Part shown: positions 1 to 8,806 of the stretch, piece after piece
Numbering within the stretch: the first letter of the stretch is position 1
Layout: each line of letters begins with the position of its first letter
Source: Nocardioides marinus
GTDB lineage: Bacteria > Pseudomonadota > Alphaproteobacteria > Rhodobacterales > Rhodobacteraceae
NCBI GenBank assembly: GCA_019801415.1
Contig: JAHVJD010000007.1
Coordinates: forward strand, 62,001 to 126,000
Direction of reading: 5' to 3'
Length of the DNA: 64,000 nt
Translations under genes and position numbers: made by a program
The notes under the pieces: generated by a model
The model's database searches: none
Seen by the model: the letters and a program-made list of their open reading frames with translations, nothing else
Told to the model about the DNA's origin: nothing

Positions 1-727
1 CGTGGTGGCTCGGGCGGGCATCGAGATCGTCCTCGGCCGCCGCACCGAGACCCAGGATGATGCGCGGGTCGATGACACCTTCGCTCATCGGCAGGATCGG
101 CAACTTGCGCGGCGCCTCGGCTTCGATCACTGCGCGGGCTTTCTCGACGCCTGCGTCGCCGGCCAGGTCGGCCTTGGACAAAAGCACGATGTCGGCGCAG
201 GAGATCTGGTCCTCGAACACCTCGGACAGCGGGGTTTCGTGATCGAGGCTGTCATCCGCCTCGCGCTGGGCCTGAACGGCGTCCAGATCCGGCGCGAACT
301 GGCCCTTGGCGACGGCCTCGGCATCGGCCAGCGCAATCACCCCGTCAACGGTGATGCGGGAGCGGATCGCGGGCCAGTCGAAGGCCTTCAAGAGCGGCTT
401 GGGCAGCGCCAGGCCGGAGGTTTCGATCACGATGTGGTCGGGCTTTTCCGGCAGTGCCATCAGCTGTTCGATGGTGGGAATGAAGTCATCCGCCACGGTG
501 CAGCAGATGCAGCCGTTGGCGAGCTCCATGATGTTTTCCGCCGGGCAGTTGTCGTCGGCGCAAGATTTCAGGATATCGCCGTCGACCCCGGCGGTGCCGA
601 ACTCGTTCACCACCACGGCCAGGCGCTTGCCCTGCGGGTTCTGCATCAGGTGGCGGATCAGCGTGGTCTTGCCCGCGCCCAGGAAGCCGGTGATGACGGT
701 GACGGGGATCTTGTTGAGATCGCTCAT
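1..727 (-). CDS. cobW: CobW family GTP-binding metallochaperone, partial (runs off the left edge)
   Basis: CobW-type G3E GTPase associated with cobalamin synthesis, thought to handle a metal (cobalt or zinc) for the cobaltochelatase step. The minus-strand frame starts at ATG 727 with MSDLNKIPVTVITG. It shows a P-loop GFLGAGKTT at residues 14-22 and the family CxCC metal motif at residues 73-76 (GCICC). SKAD near residue 190 takes the place of the NKxD guanine-binding motif. About 242 codons are inside the window; the C-terminal domain lies beyond base 1. It begins 3 bp after the stop of the DUF1636 gene, so the two are co-transcribed downstream of a cobalamin riboswitch. CobN would be a typical next gene but is not visible. 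Confidence 0.93.
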   Translation of the reverse strand, partial: MSDLNKIPVTVITGFLGAGKTTLIRHLMQNPQGKRLAVVVNEFGTAGVDGDILKSCADDNCPAENIMELANGCICCTVADDFIPTIEQLMALPEKPDHIVIETSGLALPKPLLKAFDWPAIRSRITVDGVIALADAEAVAKGQFAPDLDAVQAQREADDSLDHETPLSEVFEDQISCADIVLLSKADLAGDAGVEKARAVIEAEAPRKLPILPMSEGVIDPRIILGLGAAAEDDLDARPSHH

Positions 728-730
728 GAA

Positions 731-1156
731 TTACTCCTCAGAAGGAAAGGCGGCCGGCGGGATGCGGGCGACGGATTGTTTGCGAAAGACGGTGGGGCGC
801 TCGCGCCAGGGCACCAGCCCGTCGGCGGTGGCGGCATAGGCGGCGGTGCCTGCAAGGATTTCGGCGACATGCGCGTCCGGGTCCATGTCGCCGTAGATGT
901 AGCTCCAGCGCGCTTCGCCGCCGGTCAGCGCAACGGAGCAGCCGCGCGAACAGGCCGACAGGCATTTCACACCGCGCAGGGTGACGCCCTCGGGCATGCC
1001 CGCTTCTTTCAGGGCAGCGTGCAGGATGGCGCCGGGACGGGTGGCCTCCGGGTCGGCGCCTTCGGTGCGGCAGGTCAGGCACACGGTCAGGGTGACCGGG
1101 TCTTTCGGGGCGGCGGTGGGCGCCTGTTCGTCAGCCAAAGGCACGTCTCCTGTCAT
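731..1156 (-). CDS. DUF1636 family [2Fe-2S]-ferredoxin-like protein
   Basis: Small cytoplasmic protein of about 141 residues, DUF1636 family, often found beside cobW/cobN in alphaproteobacteria. Five cysteines are arranged C26-x2-C29 and C65-x3-C69-x3-C73 (KCLSACSRGC), a thioredoxin-like ferredoxin or metal-binding pattern. The start at MTGDVPLA (1156) fits best; a start at 1165 would add three residues, and longer reading lies in the riboswitch leader. It is the first gene after the riboswitch and is followed at 3 bp by cobW. A role in B12 synthesis is inferred from context; the biochemical function is unknown. Confidence 0.85.
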   Translation of the reverse strand: MTGDVPLADEQAPTAAPKDPVTLTVCLTCRTEGADPEATRPGAILHAALKEAGMPEGVTLRGVKCLSACSRGCSVALTGGEARWSYIYGDMDPDAHVAEILAGTAAYAATADGLVPWRERPTVFRKQSVARIPPAAFPSEE

Positions 1157-1249
1157 TGCAGGCATGCGGGATGGCCGAAAAGGGGCGGCGGTCTGCCTGC
1201 CTCTCACCCGGTCGCGGAACACCCCGCCCGCCCGTTGATCTCTCACACG

Positions 1250-1440
1250 CTGGCAGGTCTCCCGGCTTGCGGATGCCAGGGCGTTCGCCCTGTCGGCCAT
1301 CCTGCCTTCCCGGGGTGTCCCAGTGGCATGGCGGCCTCATCCGGTCACGGTCGCGGGGGCGGCTGTGCTTGGGCCGTCAGTGGCCACTGTCACATTCCCT
1401 CTTCGCCTGCAATTGCAGGAACCAGCGAAACCCCCTTGCG
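1250..1440 (-). ncRNA. Cobalamin (AdoCbl) riboswitch
   Basis: Read on the minus strand, the stretch carries the conserved landmarks in order: GGTTCC near the 5' end, GAAGAGGGAA, the B12-box-like GCCGCCCCCGCGACCGTGACC core (interrupted here), GCCACTGGG, GGGAAGGC, and the closing CCGGGAGACCTGCC. The order and spacing match the Rfam cobalamin element. It ends about 95 nt before the DUF1636 start, so it should repress DUF1636-cobW when adenosylcobalamin is plentiful. Limits are approximate to about 10 nt. Confidence 0.93.
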
Positions 1441-1491
1441 CTATCGCGCCCTTCTTTGTCAAGACTTGCGCCAAACAGCTGGAGAGCCCCC

Positions 1492-2127
1492 ATGAGCGAA
1501 AAGTCTGAAACCGGCATTTCAGAAGAAGAAGCCGCCCGTCACGCGTCCAAGATGGCCAAGAAAAAGGCCGCGCGCGACCGGATGATGAAAACCAAGGACG
1601 GCGAGAAGGGGCTGATCATTGTCCACACCGGGCCGGGCAAGGGCAAATCCTCGTCCGGTTTTGGCATGATTATGCGCTGCATCGCCCACAAGATGCCCTG
1701 CGCAGTGGTGCAGTTCATCAAGGGCGCCTGGCAGACCGGCGAGCGCACGCTGATCGAGGAGAACTTCAGCGATCTCTGCCAGTTCTACGCGATGGGCGAA
1801 GGGTTCACCTGGGAGACCCAGGACAAGGCCCGCGACATCGCCGCCGCGCAAAAGGGCTGGGAGAAGGCCAAGGAGATGATCCTGGACGAGCGCAACACCA
1901 TGGTGCTGCTGGACGAGATCAACATCGCGCTGCGCTATGAGTATCTGGACCTGGAAGAGGTGCTGGAGTTCCTGGTGGAGAAGAAGCCGCCGATGACCCA
2001 TGTGGTGCTGACAGGGCGCAACGCCAAGGAAGAGCTGATCGAGATCGCCGATCTGGTGACCGAGATGGGCCAGATCAAGCACCCGTTCCGCGCCGGGGTG
2101 AAGGCGCAGAAGGGCGTTGAGTTTTAA
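1492..2127 (+). CDS. cobO: Cob(I)yrinic acid a,c-diamide adenosyltransferase CobO/BtuR
   Basis: Transfers adenosyl from ATP to cobalt(I) of corrinoids in adenosylcobalamin synthesis. The 211-residue protein has the CobO/BtuR P-loop GPGKGKSS at residues 47-54, followed by the AVVQFIKGAW and LLDEINIALRYEYL segments typical of this family, not the PduO type. ATG 1492 was chosen because the upstream part of the open frame covers the riboswitch region on the other strand. It is transcribed away from the riboswitch operon, from a promoter in the roughly 50 bp after 1440. It is followed by GC-rich hairpins before the convergent glpD. Confidence 0.95.
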   Translation: MSEKSETGISEEEAARHASKMAKKKAARDRMMKTKDGEKGLIIVHTGPGKGKSSSGFGMIMRCIAHKMPCAVVQFIKGAWQTGERTLIEENFSDLCQFYAMGEGFTWETQDKARDIAAAQKGWEKAKEMILDERNTMVLLDEINIALRYEYLDLEEVLEFLVEKKPPMTHVVLTGRNAKEELIEIADLVTEMGQIKHPFRAGVKAQKGVEF

Positions 2128-2187
2128 GCTGAGGGCGTAGCCTGCCTGGGTAGGCGCGAATGCGCCTGCCGGGGGCAGGCAGGCGCA

Positions 2188-2207
2188 GCCCGGCGGTGCC
2201 GCCGGGC
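2188..2207. terminator. Perfect hairpin between convergent cobO and glpD
   Basis: GCCCGGCGG-tg-CCGCCGGGC forms a 9-bp perfect stem with a 2-nt loop midway between the two convergent stop codons. A second imperfect hairpin (GCGCCTGCC / GGCAGGCGC) lies just left of it. No strong T-run follows on either strand, so intrinsic termination is plausible but not certain. Confidence 0.5.
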
Positions 2208-2216
2208 AAAACACTT

Positions 2217-3794
2217 TTATGCGGCGAGCTGAGCTGCCTTGCCTTGGATGTAGGTATCCACCGCCGCGCGCTGGGTTTCATCCAGCCTCAGGCCCAGCTT
2301 GGTGCGCCGCCACAGGAAATCGTCGCCTGCGCGCACCCATTCGCGGGCAATCGCCCAATCGAGCTCCCGCGCGGTGATCGTTGCGCCGAAGTCCTCGCCC
2401 AGATCGTCGGCGGTCTTGGCATCGCCGAGAACCTCCCAAGCCTCGGTGCCGTAGGCGCGGATTATCCGGCCCGCCCAGTAGGGCGTCAGGAAGGGGTAGT
2501 CCGCCGCCAATTTCGCAGTCAGCTTCTCGACATCCGTCACCGCAAAATCGCCGCCGGGCAGCGCCACGCCTGCGGTCCAATCATCGGGGAGCTGCGGAAA
2601 TGCCTCGCCGATCTTGGCCAGCGCGGCCTCTGCCAGCTTGCGGTAGGTGGTGATCTTGCCGCCAAAGACGTTGAGCAGCGGCGCCTGTGCCTGATCCAGC
2701 GTCAGCACATATTCGCGGGTCGCCGCGGTGGCCGAGCTGGCCCCGTCATCATACAGCGGCCGTACCCCGGAGTAGGTCCAGACAATGTCGTCCCGCGTCA
2801 CCGGTTTTTCAAAGTATTCAGATGCGAAATCAGCAAGATACTGCTGCTCTTCGGGGGTGCATTCAGGGGCGGTATCGGGATCCGGGTGGTCGGCGTCGGT
2901 GGTGCCGATCAGGGTGAAATCCTGCTCGTAAGGTATGGCGAAGATGATCCGCCCGTCGGTGCCTTGGAAGAAATAGCAACGCCCGTGATCGAACAGTTTC
3001 GGCACGACGATGTGGCTGCCGCGCACAAGGCGGACGTTCTCGCGGCTGTTCTGGCCCAGTTTCTGGTGCAGCACATCCGCAACCCATGGCCCGCCAGCGT
3101 TGACCAGCATCTTGGCGCGGTGCTCATGCTTCTTGCCGCTGGCGTGATCGCGGGTGCGGATCACCCAGTGATCGGAATGGCGGTCTGCCGACAGCACTTC
3201 GGTGCGGGTCAGGATCTGCGCACCGCGCGCCTGCGCGTCCCGGGCGTTCAGCACCACCAGCCGGGCGTCCTCGACCCAGCAGTCGGAGTACTCGAAGGCG
3301 GTCTTGAACTTGTCCTTCAGCACCTTGCCCGCCTCGTCCCGGGTCAGGTCCAGCTTGGCGGTGCCGGGCAGGATGCCGCGTTTGCCCAAGGAGTCGTACA
3401 GGAACAGTCCCAACCGGATCAGCCAGGCCGGGCGGCGGCCCTTCATCCAGGGCATGAAAGTCGTCAGCAGTTTCGAGGTCGGTGTTTCGCTGTCAAACCG
3501 CATGTCCTTGTGAAACGGCAGCACAAAGCGCATCGGCCAGGAGATGTGCGGCATTGCCTTCAACAGCACCTCGCGCTCGATCAGTGCCTCGCGCACCAGG
3601 CGGAACTCGAAATACTCCAGATAGCGCAGCCCCCCGTGGAACAGCTTGGTCGAGGCGGAGGAGGTGGCCCAGCCGAGATCCTTCATCTCTGCCAGCGTCA
3701 CCGACAATCCGCGCCCGGCGGCATCGCGGGCTATGCCGCAGCCATTGATGCCGCCGCCGATGATGAACAGGTCTGTAACAGGGGTATCAGTCAT
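2217..3794 (-). CDS. glpD: Aerobic glycerol-3-phosphate dehydrogenase
   Basis: FAD-dependent, membrane-associated enzyme that oxidises sn-glycerol 3-phosphate to dihydroxyacetone phosphate and passes electrons to quinone. The protein has 525 residues, the usual length. The N-terminal dinucleotide fold DLFIIGGGINGCGIARDAAG covers about residues 9-28. TSSASTKLFHGGLRYLE around 45-61 and the GlpD C-terminal helical domain (YGTEAWEVL...) are also clear. Its start overlaps the stop of glpR by 8 bp, so glpR and glpD form one minus-strand unit. Regulation by glycerol 3-phosphate through GlpR is expected from the family. Confidence 0.96.
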   Translation of the reverse strand: MTDTPVTDLFIIGGGINGCGIARDAAGRGLSVTLAEMKDLGWATSSASTKLFHGGLRYLEYFEFRLVREALIEREVLLKAMPHISWPMRFVLPFHKDMRFDSETPTSKLLTTFMPWMKGRRPAWLIRLGLFLYDSLGKRGILPGTAKLDLTRDEAGKVLKDKFKTAFEYSDCWVEDARLVVLNARDAQARGAQILTRTEVLSADRHSDHWVIRTRDHASGKKHEHRAKMLVNAGGPWVADVLHQKLGQNSRENVRLVRGSHIVVPKLFDHGRCYFFQGTDGRIIFAIPYEQDFTLIGTTDADHPDPDTAPECTPEEQQYLADFASEYFEKPVTRDDIVWTYSGVRPLYDDGASSATAATREYVLTLDQAQAPLLNVFGGKITTYRKLAEAALAKIGEAFPQLPDDWTAGVALPGGDFAVTDVEKLTAKLAADYPFLTPYWAGRIIRAYGTEAWEVLGDAKTADDLGEDFGATITARELDWAIAREWVRAGDDFLWRRTKLGLRLDETQRAAVDTYIQGKAAQLAA

Positions 3795-4572
3795 TTTCGC
3801 TGCTTTCGTTTTGTCCGGCGGTCAGGATACGGGTGCCTGCGGCCTGCGCGGCCTCGGCAAATTCCGCGGGTACGGGGCGGTCGGTGATTACCACGTCGAG
3901 GTCTGACAGGTCGCAGATCCGCACCGGTGCGGAGCGCTCGAACTTGCTGCCGTCGCAGACCAGAACCCGCTGGCGGGCGTTTTTGAGGATGGCACGGGCC
4001 ACGGACACCTCGCGCGGGTCGTGGTCCATCACCGCGCCGTCGGCATCCAGGGCCGAGGCGCCTATGACGGCGAAATCCACCTTGTAGCGGGCGATGAACG
4101 CCACCGCGTCTTCGCCGACGATGGCCCCGTCACTTTGTCGTACCGTGCCGCCAGCCAGGATCAGATCCTTGGCCTGACCGCCCATCATCATGTTGATAAT
4201 GTTTATGTTGTTGGAAAGGATGGTTAGCCCGCGGTGACCCGAAAGGGCGCGGGCGACCTGCTCGGTGGACGTGCCGATGTTGAGGCTGATCGAGCAGTTG
4301 TCCGGGATCAACTCTGCAGCCAAAGTCGCCATCGCCTGTTTGCCGCCTGCGTTCAGGCGGCGGCGGTCGGCGTAGTCCTGGCTGGCAGCGGAGCTGATGC
4401 GCACGGCGCCACCATGCACCCGTGACAGCGCACCGCGCGCCGAAAGATCTCGCAAGTCCGCGCGGACGGTCTGCAAGGACACGCCAAAGCGTTGCGCCAG
4501 ATCCTCGACCTCGACGCGGTCTTGCTGGTTCAGCAGCGCGATGATTTCGTTTTGACGACTGGAGGCATCCAT
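3787..4572 (-). CDS. glpR: DeoR-family glycerol-3-phosphate regulon repressor GlpR
   Basis: Transcription factor of 261 residues with an N-terminal DeoR winged helix-turn-helix (about residues 3-58: MDASSRQNEIIALLNQQ...LAQRFGVSLQTVRADL) and a C-terminal DeoRC sugar-phosphate sensor domain (SLNIGTSTEQVARAL, ILAGGTVRQSDGAIVG). The 8-bp overlap with glpD identifies it as the local GlpR rather than another DeoR protein. An inverted repeat of TTTCG/CGAAA half-sites lies 58-91 bp upstream and may be its own operator. Confidence 0.92.
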   Translation of the reverse strand: MDASSRQNEIIALLNQQDRVEVEDLAQRFGVSLQTVRADLRDLSARGALSRVHGGAVRISSAASQDYADRRRLNAGGKQAMATLAAELIPDNCSISLNIGTSTEQVARALSGHRGLTILSNNINIINMMMGGQAKDLILAGGTVRQSDGAIVGEDAVAFIARYKVDFAVIGASALDADGAVMDHDPREVSVARAILKNARQRVLVCDGSKFERSAPVRICDLSDLDVVITDRPVPAEFAEAAQAAGTRILTAGQNESSEND

Positions 4573-4629
4573 TTGCTTTCCTTTCGGGGTGATTCCTTAG
4601 CGTATCGAGCCTGAGGAGTCACGTGCAGA

Positions 4630-4663
4630 TTTCGTTTTGCGGGGCTGTGCAACAAAAACGAAA
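4630..4663. promoter_or_regulatory. Candidate GlpR operator: inverted repeat TTTCGTTTT ... AAAACGAAA
   Basis: Exact 9-bp inverted half-sites at 4630-4638 and 4655-4663 lie upstream of glpR (start 4572, minus strand). TTTCG/CGAAA half-sites are typical of GlpR operators in proteobacteria. The 16-bp spacing is wide, so each arm could be part of a separate site. Autoregulation is an inference. Confidence 0.45.
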
Positions 4664-4691
4664 AGGCGCGCCCGATCGGGGCGCGCCTTTG
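4662..4691 (-). terminator. Rho-independent terminator of the iron operon (after the DUF1513 gene)
   Basis: AAAGGCGCGCCC-gatc-GGGGCGCGCCTTT forms a strong stem. On the minus strand it is followed by TTTTCGTTTTT, a good U-tract, about 20 bp after the DUF1513 stop at 4713. The hairpin is nearly symmetric and could also work in the other direction. Confidence 0.85.
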
Positions 4692-4712
4692 CTTGCTGCA
4701 ATCGGAGAAATG

Positions 4713-5792
4713 TCAACCGAGCGCGATCAGGTGGTTGTCCCAGGCCAGATCGGTGCGTTGCAGCGGCTCACTGCCGTGTTCGGTTATGTGAAGAATTTGG
4801 CCGTTGCCGGTGCTGGCAGCAAACGCGGTCCCCAATCGCGCAATGCCGCAGACGTCCGTCATGCGTTCTTCCTGCAGAATCGCCCCGCTGTCGCTCGACA
4901 TCAGCTGCACCACCCCTCCGCGGGGTGAGGTGACCGCGACCTGCGCTCCGTCAGCCGAAAAGGCGATTGATCCGCCGTATCCGTTGAGGTTCATGACCCG
5001 TGGATCACCGTCGGCCAGCAGCTCGACCGGTGCGCCGGGGCGATGGAGCCCGGCTATCGGCACCAACTCCCCCAGGTCCCCCTGCCACTGCATGGCAAAG
5101 GCCACTGTGCCGTCCCGGCGGGTTGCCAAATGTCGCATCGAGTTCAGGTGCAGCTCGGGCGGGAGTTCGAGCTGCTCCAGCAGCGCGCCGTCAAAGTCCA
5201 GATAGCTGAGATTGGGGCGCATATCGGGCAGGTTCAGCTTGGCGCGGCCGCTATCGGGGTGGGTCTCGATCCCGCCGTTCGCAACCACCAGCCCCGGAGC
5301 ATCGCGGCGCAGCGTGATGTCATGTGGGCCGATGCCGCCAGAGGCGAAGGCCGTCCGTCGTCTGTAGCCGGAGGCCGCATCCCAAACACCGACCATGCCA
5401 CGGGCGGCGTCATACTCGTTTTCGCTCGTGAACAGGAGGCGGCCATCCGGGGAAAACGTGCCGTGGCCATAAAAGTGAAAGCCCGCGGGCGGCTCCAGCC
5501 GGGCAATGGCTGTGCCGGTGCGGCAGTCGATGACATCGGCGAATCGCCCGGGGCGCCGGGCAAAGGCCACGGCCTCGGGGCGGGTCGGGTGGGCGGCGGC
5601 GGCATGGCCGCGACCGGGGAGCAGATGGCGGAACAGGATCTCGCCACTGGCCGTCATGCCAGCCAGGAAAAAACGGCCCTGCGTATCACGCCCGGCCGAC
5701 AGGAATGCCGGGTTGCCGACGCTGGACCAGCTTGCCTGCGGCGCCAGCCCGGTTGCCAGCAGCCCTGCGAGAAATCCACGACGCGATGGCAT
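4713..5792 (-). CDS. DUF1513 beta-propeller-like protein, Tat-exported, last gene of the iron operon
   Basis: Protein of 359 residues of the DUF1513 family, predicted to fold as a WD40/YVTN-like propeller. Repeats such as GHGTFSPDGRLLFTSEN and GGSIAFSADGAQVAVTS are visible. The N-terminus MPSRRGFLAGLLATG is a twin-arginine-like export signal, so the protein probably acts folded in the periplasm. Its start codon overlaps the stop of the imelysin gene (ATGA-type), and a terminator follows. DUF1513 genes recur next to imelysin and DUF1111 genes; the molecular job is unknown. Confidence 0.85.
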   Translation of the reverse strand: MPSRRGFLAGLLATGLAPQASWSSVGNPAFLSAGRDTQGRFFLAGMTASGEILFRHLLPGRGHAAAAHPTRPEAVAFARRPGRFADVIDCRTGTAIARLEPPAGFHFYGHGTFSPDGRLLFTSENEYDAARGMVGVWDAASGYRRRTAFASGGIGPHDITLRRDAPGLVVANGGIETHPDSGRAKLNLPDMRPNLSYLDFDGALLEQLELPPELHLNSMRHLATRRDGTVAFAMQWQGDLGELVPIAGLHRPGAPVELLADGDPRVMNLNGYGGSIAFSADGAQVAVTSPRGGVVQLMSSDSGAILQEERMTDVCGIARLGTAFAASTGNGQILHITEHGSEPLQRTDLAWDNHLIALG

Positions 5793-6799
5793 CAGTCGCC
5801 GTCCAGCGCGTTGAAGCCCGCGGCAACGCCCAGCACGGGACCCAGCCGGGCCGCCACCAGTGCCCGCAGATCCTGCACATCCTGGCGCAAAGCTTCGATC
5901 CGGATGCGCCCTGCGGGATCGGCGACGCTGGCAAATGTCGGATCCTCCACAGCCTCGGCGCGATCGCGGATCTTGGCAAAACTCTGCGCGAGTTCAGCCT
6001 TCAGAGAGGGGTCCGCTTCGCTGTCGGCCTCGGCGAGGGCCAGCGCCAGGGGTTCCAGCGCGTTCAGGGATACCAAGAGATGGCGCAAGCTGCGGCCCGA
6101 GCGCCGGGCCTCGGCCCGCAGGGGGCGGGGGCGGTCGAAGGTGCCCAGCGGGCGGCCGAGGCGCAGATCATCCATCACCTGAAGGCCGGTGTTCAACGCC
6201 TTGAACAATTCCTGGGCAATCTCCTCGTCGCTTTGATAGCGGTTGCCGGGGCTGCGCATCTCGGCTGCGTAGGTTTGCTGCCAGTCGGTCAGAATTGCTG
6301 CTGCGGTGGCGGCGATGTCGTGGCTGATCGCCCGCGTCAAGGTGCAGCGGTAGGCAGGCTGGCCAGCGGTGGAAACTTCCGGGTCGTAGAGCAGGTATTC
6401 CAGTGCATAGAAGCCGCGTGCGGCGATGGTGTAGCTGGCGAAGCTGTCCGGGTCGCTGACGGCTGCGTCCTCTTCGTGGATCAGTTTAGCCAGGGCCTTG
6501 GGGGTCTTGCTGCGGCTGTCCGGCCAGAAAGCCAACGCGAATGCGCGGTTGTCGGTTTCGGTCGGGCCGAAGCGGTAGTGGCTGGCTGCAATCCAGCTAT
6601 CGAAAACCTCGCCAAATGCCGCGCGCAGGTTTGGTGACTGCGCGTCGCACTCCTTTTGCGCGGTCTGCGCCAGCGCGGAGGAGGATTGGGCCAGCGCCCG
6701 AAAGGCGGGAAGGATGTGCTGGTCCGTGATGTGCGCGGTCAGCTCCGACGCTGCTGCTGGCGCGGCCAGCAGGGTCAGGGCAAAGGCAATGGAACGCAT
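5792..6799 (-). CDS. Imelysin-family periplasmic protein (motif His replaced by Tyr)
   Basis: Protein of 335 residues with signal peptide [19 protein letters not shown] and the all-alpha imelysin (Peptidase_M75 / EfeO-like) fold. Family members bind iron or act as envelope components of iron uptake, and peptidase activity is doubtful. The usual GxHxxE motif reads G-F-Y-A-L-E here, so the His is a Tyr. Start 6799 overlaps the stop of the upstream DUF1111 gene by one base (TAATG), which decides the start. Translational coupling on both sides places it between the di-haem protein and DUF1513. Confidence 0.88.
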   Translation of the reverse strand: MRSIAFALTLLAAPAAASELTAHITDQHILPAFRALAQSSSALAQTAQKECDAQSPNLRAAFGEVFDSWIAASHYRFGPTETDNRAFALAFWPDSRSKTPKALAKLIHEEDAAVSDPDSFASYTIAARGFYALEYLLYDPEVSTAGQPAYRCTLTRAISHDIAATAAAILTDWQQTYAAEMRSPGNRYQSDEEIAQELFKALNTGLQVMDDLRLGRPLGTFDRPRPLRAEARRSGRSLRHLLVSLNALEPLALALAEADSEADPSLKAELAQSFAKIRDRAEAVEDPTFASVADPAGRIRIEALRQDVQDLRALVAARLGPVLGVAAGFNALDGD

Positions 6800-8361
6800 T
6801 AAAGACTCTCCAGAAATGAAATAAGCGCGGCGCGGTCGACAGGTGGCAAGGCGACCACCTTGTCGCGAGCGGCCTCGGCCTCGCCGCCATGCCACAGGAT
6901 GGCCTCCAGCAGCGTGCGGGCGCGGCCGTCGTGCAGGAATGTGGCCCGGGGCGAGACTTGTTGGGTCAGGCCGATGCCCCAAAGGGGCGCCGTGCGCCAC
7001 TCGCGCCCCGTCGCGCGCGCCTCGGGGCGGTTGTCGGCCAGACCTTCGCCCATGTCGTGCAGCAAAAGGTCGGAATAGGGCCAGATCAGCTGGAAGCTGT
7101 GCTCCTCCCGGTTCGCCAGCCGGTGGGTGACGAATTTTGGCACGTGGCAGCTTGTGCAGCCGACATCATAGAACACTTTCTTGCCACGCAGCACATGCGG
7201 ATCGCCGCTGTTGCGGCGGGCGGGCACACCGAGGTTCCGGCTGTAGAAGGTGACCAGGTCCATGTTGGCCTGGTCGATCTCGGTTTCACGGGAATCATCG
7301 CCCCCATGCGGCGCGGCGCGGCAAGCGGTCTGCTGCGCGGTGCAGTCGCCGGCATGGGCCGGAAACAGCGGTGTCGAGATGCCGATATCGCCAGAGAAGG
7401 CCGCGGCGGATTGTTCGTGCACCGTGGCCATCCCGGCCTTCAGTCCAAAGCGGCCCAGCATGATGCGATCGAATTCGGTCGACCAGACCAGATTGGCGCG
7501 CCCGGAGATGCCATCCCCATCGGCGTCTTCCTCGTCCGCATGGGCGAGGATGTCGGCAGCGGGGATCGCCTCCAGCAGCCCGAGGCCGATCATCGGCGGT
7601 GCCACCCTCGGCGACAGCATGGCGCCCTCGGCCAGAGGTCCGTAGCCCAGATTGCTAGTCGTGTAGGTCGGGCGCCGCAGCCGGGCGGTCTCGCCGCCGT
7701 TCAAGAAGACCTCGAATTCCTCGTATTCCACCTTGAGACGGTACTCGGGCAGTACCCCGGGCGCAGAGAAATCCTGTAACTGGTGGCCGTAAACGGGGTC
7801 CGGGGCGGTGCCGATATAGTCATGCACCGCCTGCAGCTGCGGGGGCACTGGGCCGGGGACCGAGACGCGCAGGAACATCGTGCTTGAGGCATAGTCCGGG
7901 CTTTCTGGCACATGGCCGCGGCCATCCTTCACGTGGCAGCGCTGGCAGGCGCGTGCATTGTACAGCGGTCCCAGGCCGTCGGAGGCCAGCGTGGAGGCGG
8001 GGGAAAACACCCAGATCTTTTTGAACAACCCGTTGCCCAATTTGAACTCCAGCTCCTGCTCGAAGCTGAGATTGGCGGAATGCTGGGAGAAAGCCTCGTC
8101 ATTGCGCCGGGCGCGGACGGTTGCGGCCCCGGCGGGGAGATCCTCGAACTGTTCGGGCTGGGTGAAATCCGTCGGGGGCGACAGGACCGCGTCGATGCGG
8201 GCGCGTTCGGACTGTGTGCGGGGCAGGGGGGAAAGGTGCGGCTCATCCTGGAACTGGCTGGCCAGATCAAGCGCCGCGAGGGGGCTGGCCGCTGCCATCG
8301 CAGCGGCCAGTGCGAGGTTAGTCTTCGACTTCTTCCATCTTGGTTGCGTTGAGCTGGGCAT
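6799..8361 (-). CDS. Di-haem DUF1111 / thiol-oxidoreductase-like c-type cytochrome
   Basis: Periplasmic c-type cytochrome of about 520 residues. Two CxxCH haem motifs are present: CQRCH near residue 140 and CTSCH near residue 400, the second followed by the family region with [14 protein letters not shown] and the C-terminal [21 protein letters not shown], which resembles di-haem peroxidases. Start [13 protein letters not shown] (8361) gives a basic n-region followed by a hydrophobic stretch ending PLAAL, as expected for export. It overlaps the bfr 3' end by 44 bp; a start at 8394 is possible. Its redox partner and substrate are unknown; the operon suggests iron. Confidence 0.88.
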   Translation of the reverse strand: MPSSTQPRWKKSKTNLALAAAMAAASPLAALDLASQFQDEPHLSPLPRTQSERARIDAVLSPPTDFTQPEQFEDLPAGAATVRARRNDEAFSQHSANLSFEQELEFKLGNGLFKKIWVFSPASTLASDGLGPLYNARACQRCHVKDGRGHVPESPDYASSTMFLRVSVPGPVPPQLQAVHDYIGTAPDPVYGHQLQDFSAPGVLPEYRLKVEYEEFEVFLNGGETARLRRPTYTTSNLGYGPLAEGAMLSPRVAPPMIGLGLLEAIPAADILAHADEEDADGDGISGRANLVWSTEFDRIMLGRFGLKAGMATVHEQSAAAFSGDIGISTPLFPAHAGDCTAQQTACRAAPHGGDDSRETEIDQANMDLVTFYSRNLGVPARRNSGDPHVLRGKKVFYDVGCTSCHVPKFVTHRLANREEHSFQLIWPYSDLLLHDMGEGLADNRPEARATGREWRTAPLWGIGLTQQVSPRATFLHDGRARTLLEAILWHGGEAEAARDKVVALPPVDRAALISFLESL

Positions 8362-8806
8362 AGTTTTCCGCACCGATCCGGTCGTGCAGCTCAAGCTGCG
8401 TTTCGAGGAAGTCGATATGGCCTTCCTCGTCGGCCATCAATTCCTCGAACAGTTTCATGGTTACATAGTCGCCTGCGTCGTGGCAGGCCTCGCGGGCTTC
8501 CTTGTAGAGCGCGCGTGCCTCGATCTCCGCGGCTAGGTCGCATTCCAGGGTTTCCTTCGGGGTCTGGCCGATCCGCAGCGGGTCCAGTTTTTGCAGGTTG
8601 GGGTGCCCGCCCAGAAACAGGATCCGCTCGATCAGCTTGTCCGCATGTTCCATTTCCTCGATGGATTCTTCGCGGCTCTTCTTGGCCATGCTGCCGAGGC
8701 CCCAGTCGTCCTGCATCCGGTAATGCAGCCAGTACTGGCTGACGGCGGTCAGCTCATGGCGCAGCGCCTTGTTGAGATAATCGATGACCTTGGGGTCGCC
8801 CTGCAT
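8318..8806 (-). CDS. bfr: Bacterioferritin
   Basis: Haem-containing 24-mer iron-storage protein of 162 residues. All ferroxidase ligands are in canonical positions: E18, E51, H54, E94, E127 and H130, with the haem ligand M52. The start [15 protein letters not shown] matches the family N-terminus. The start lies inside the end of bfd (53-bp overlap) and the 3' end overlaps the following cytochrome gene, so the genes are tightly packed in one operon. The protein stores cytoplasmic iron and releases it when Bfd supplies electrons. Confidence 0.97.
   Translation of the reverse strand: MQGDPKVIDYLNKALRHELTAVSQYWLHYRMQDDWGLGSMAKKSREESIEEMEHADKLIERILFLGGHPNLQKLDPLRIGQTPKETLECDLAAEIEARALYKEAREACHDAGDYVTMKLFEELMADEEGHIDFLETQLELHDRIGAENYAQLNATKMEEVED

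Noticed and set aside
2-1495. A long plus-strand open frame across cobW and the riboswitch
   Set aside because: It is the antisense of cobW and DUF1636, which show clear motifs on the minus strand, and it runs through the riboswitch.
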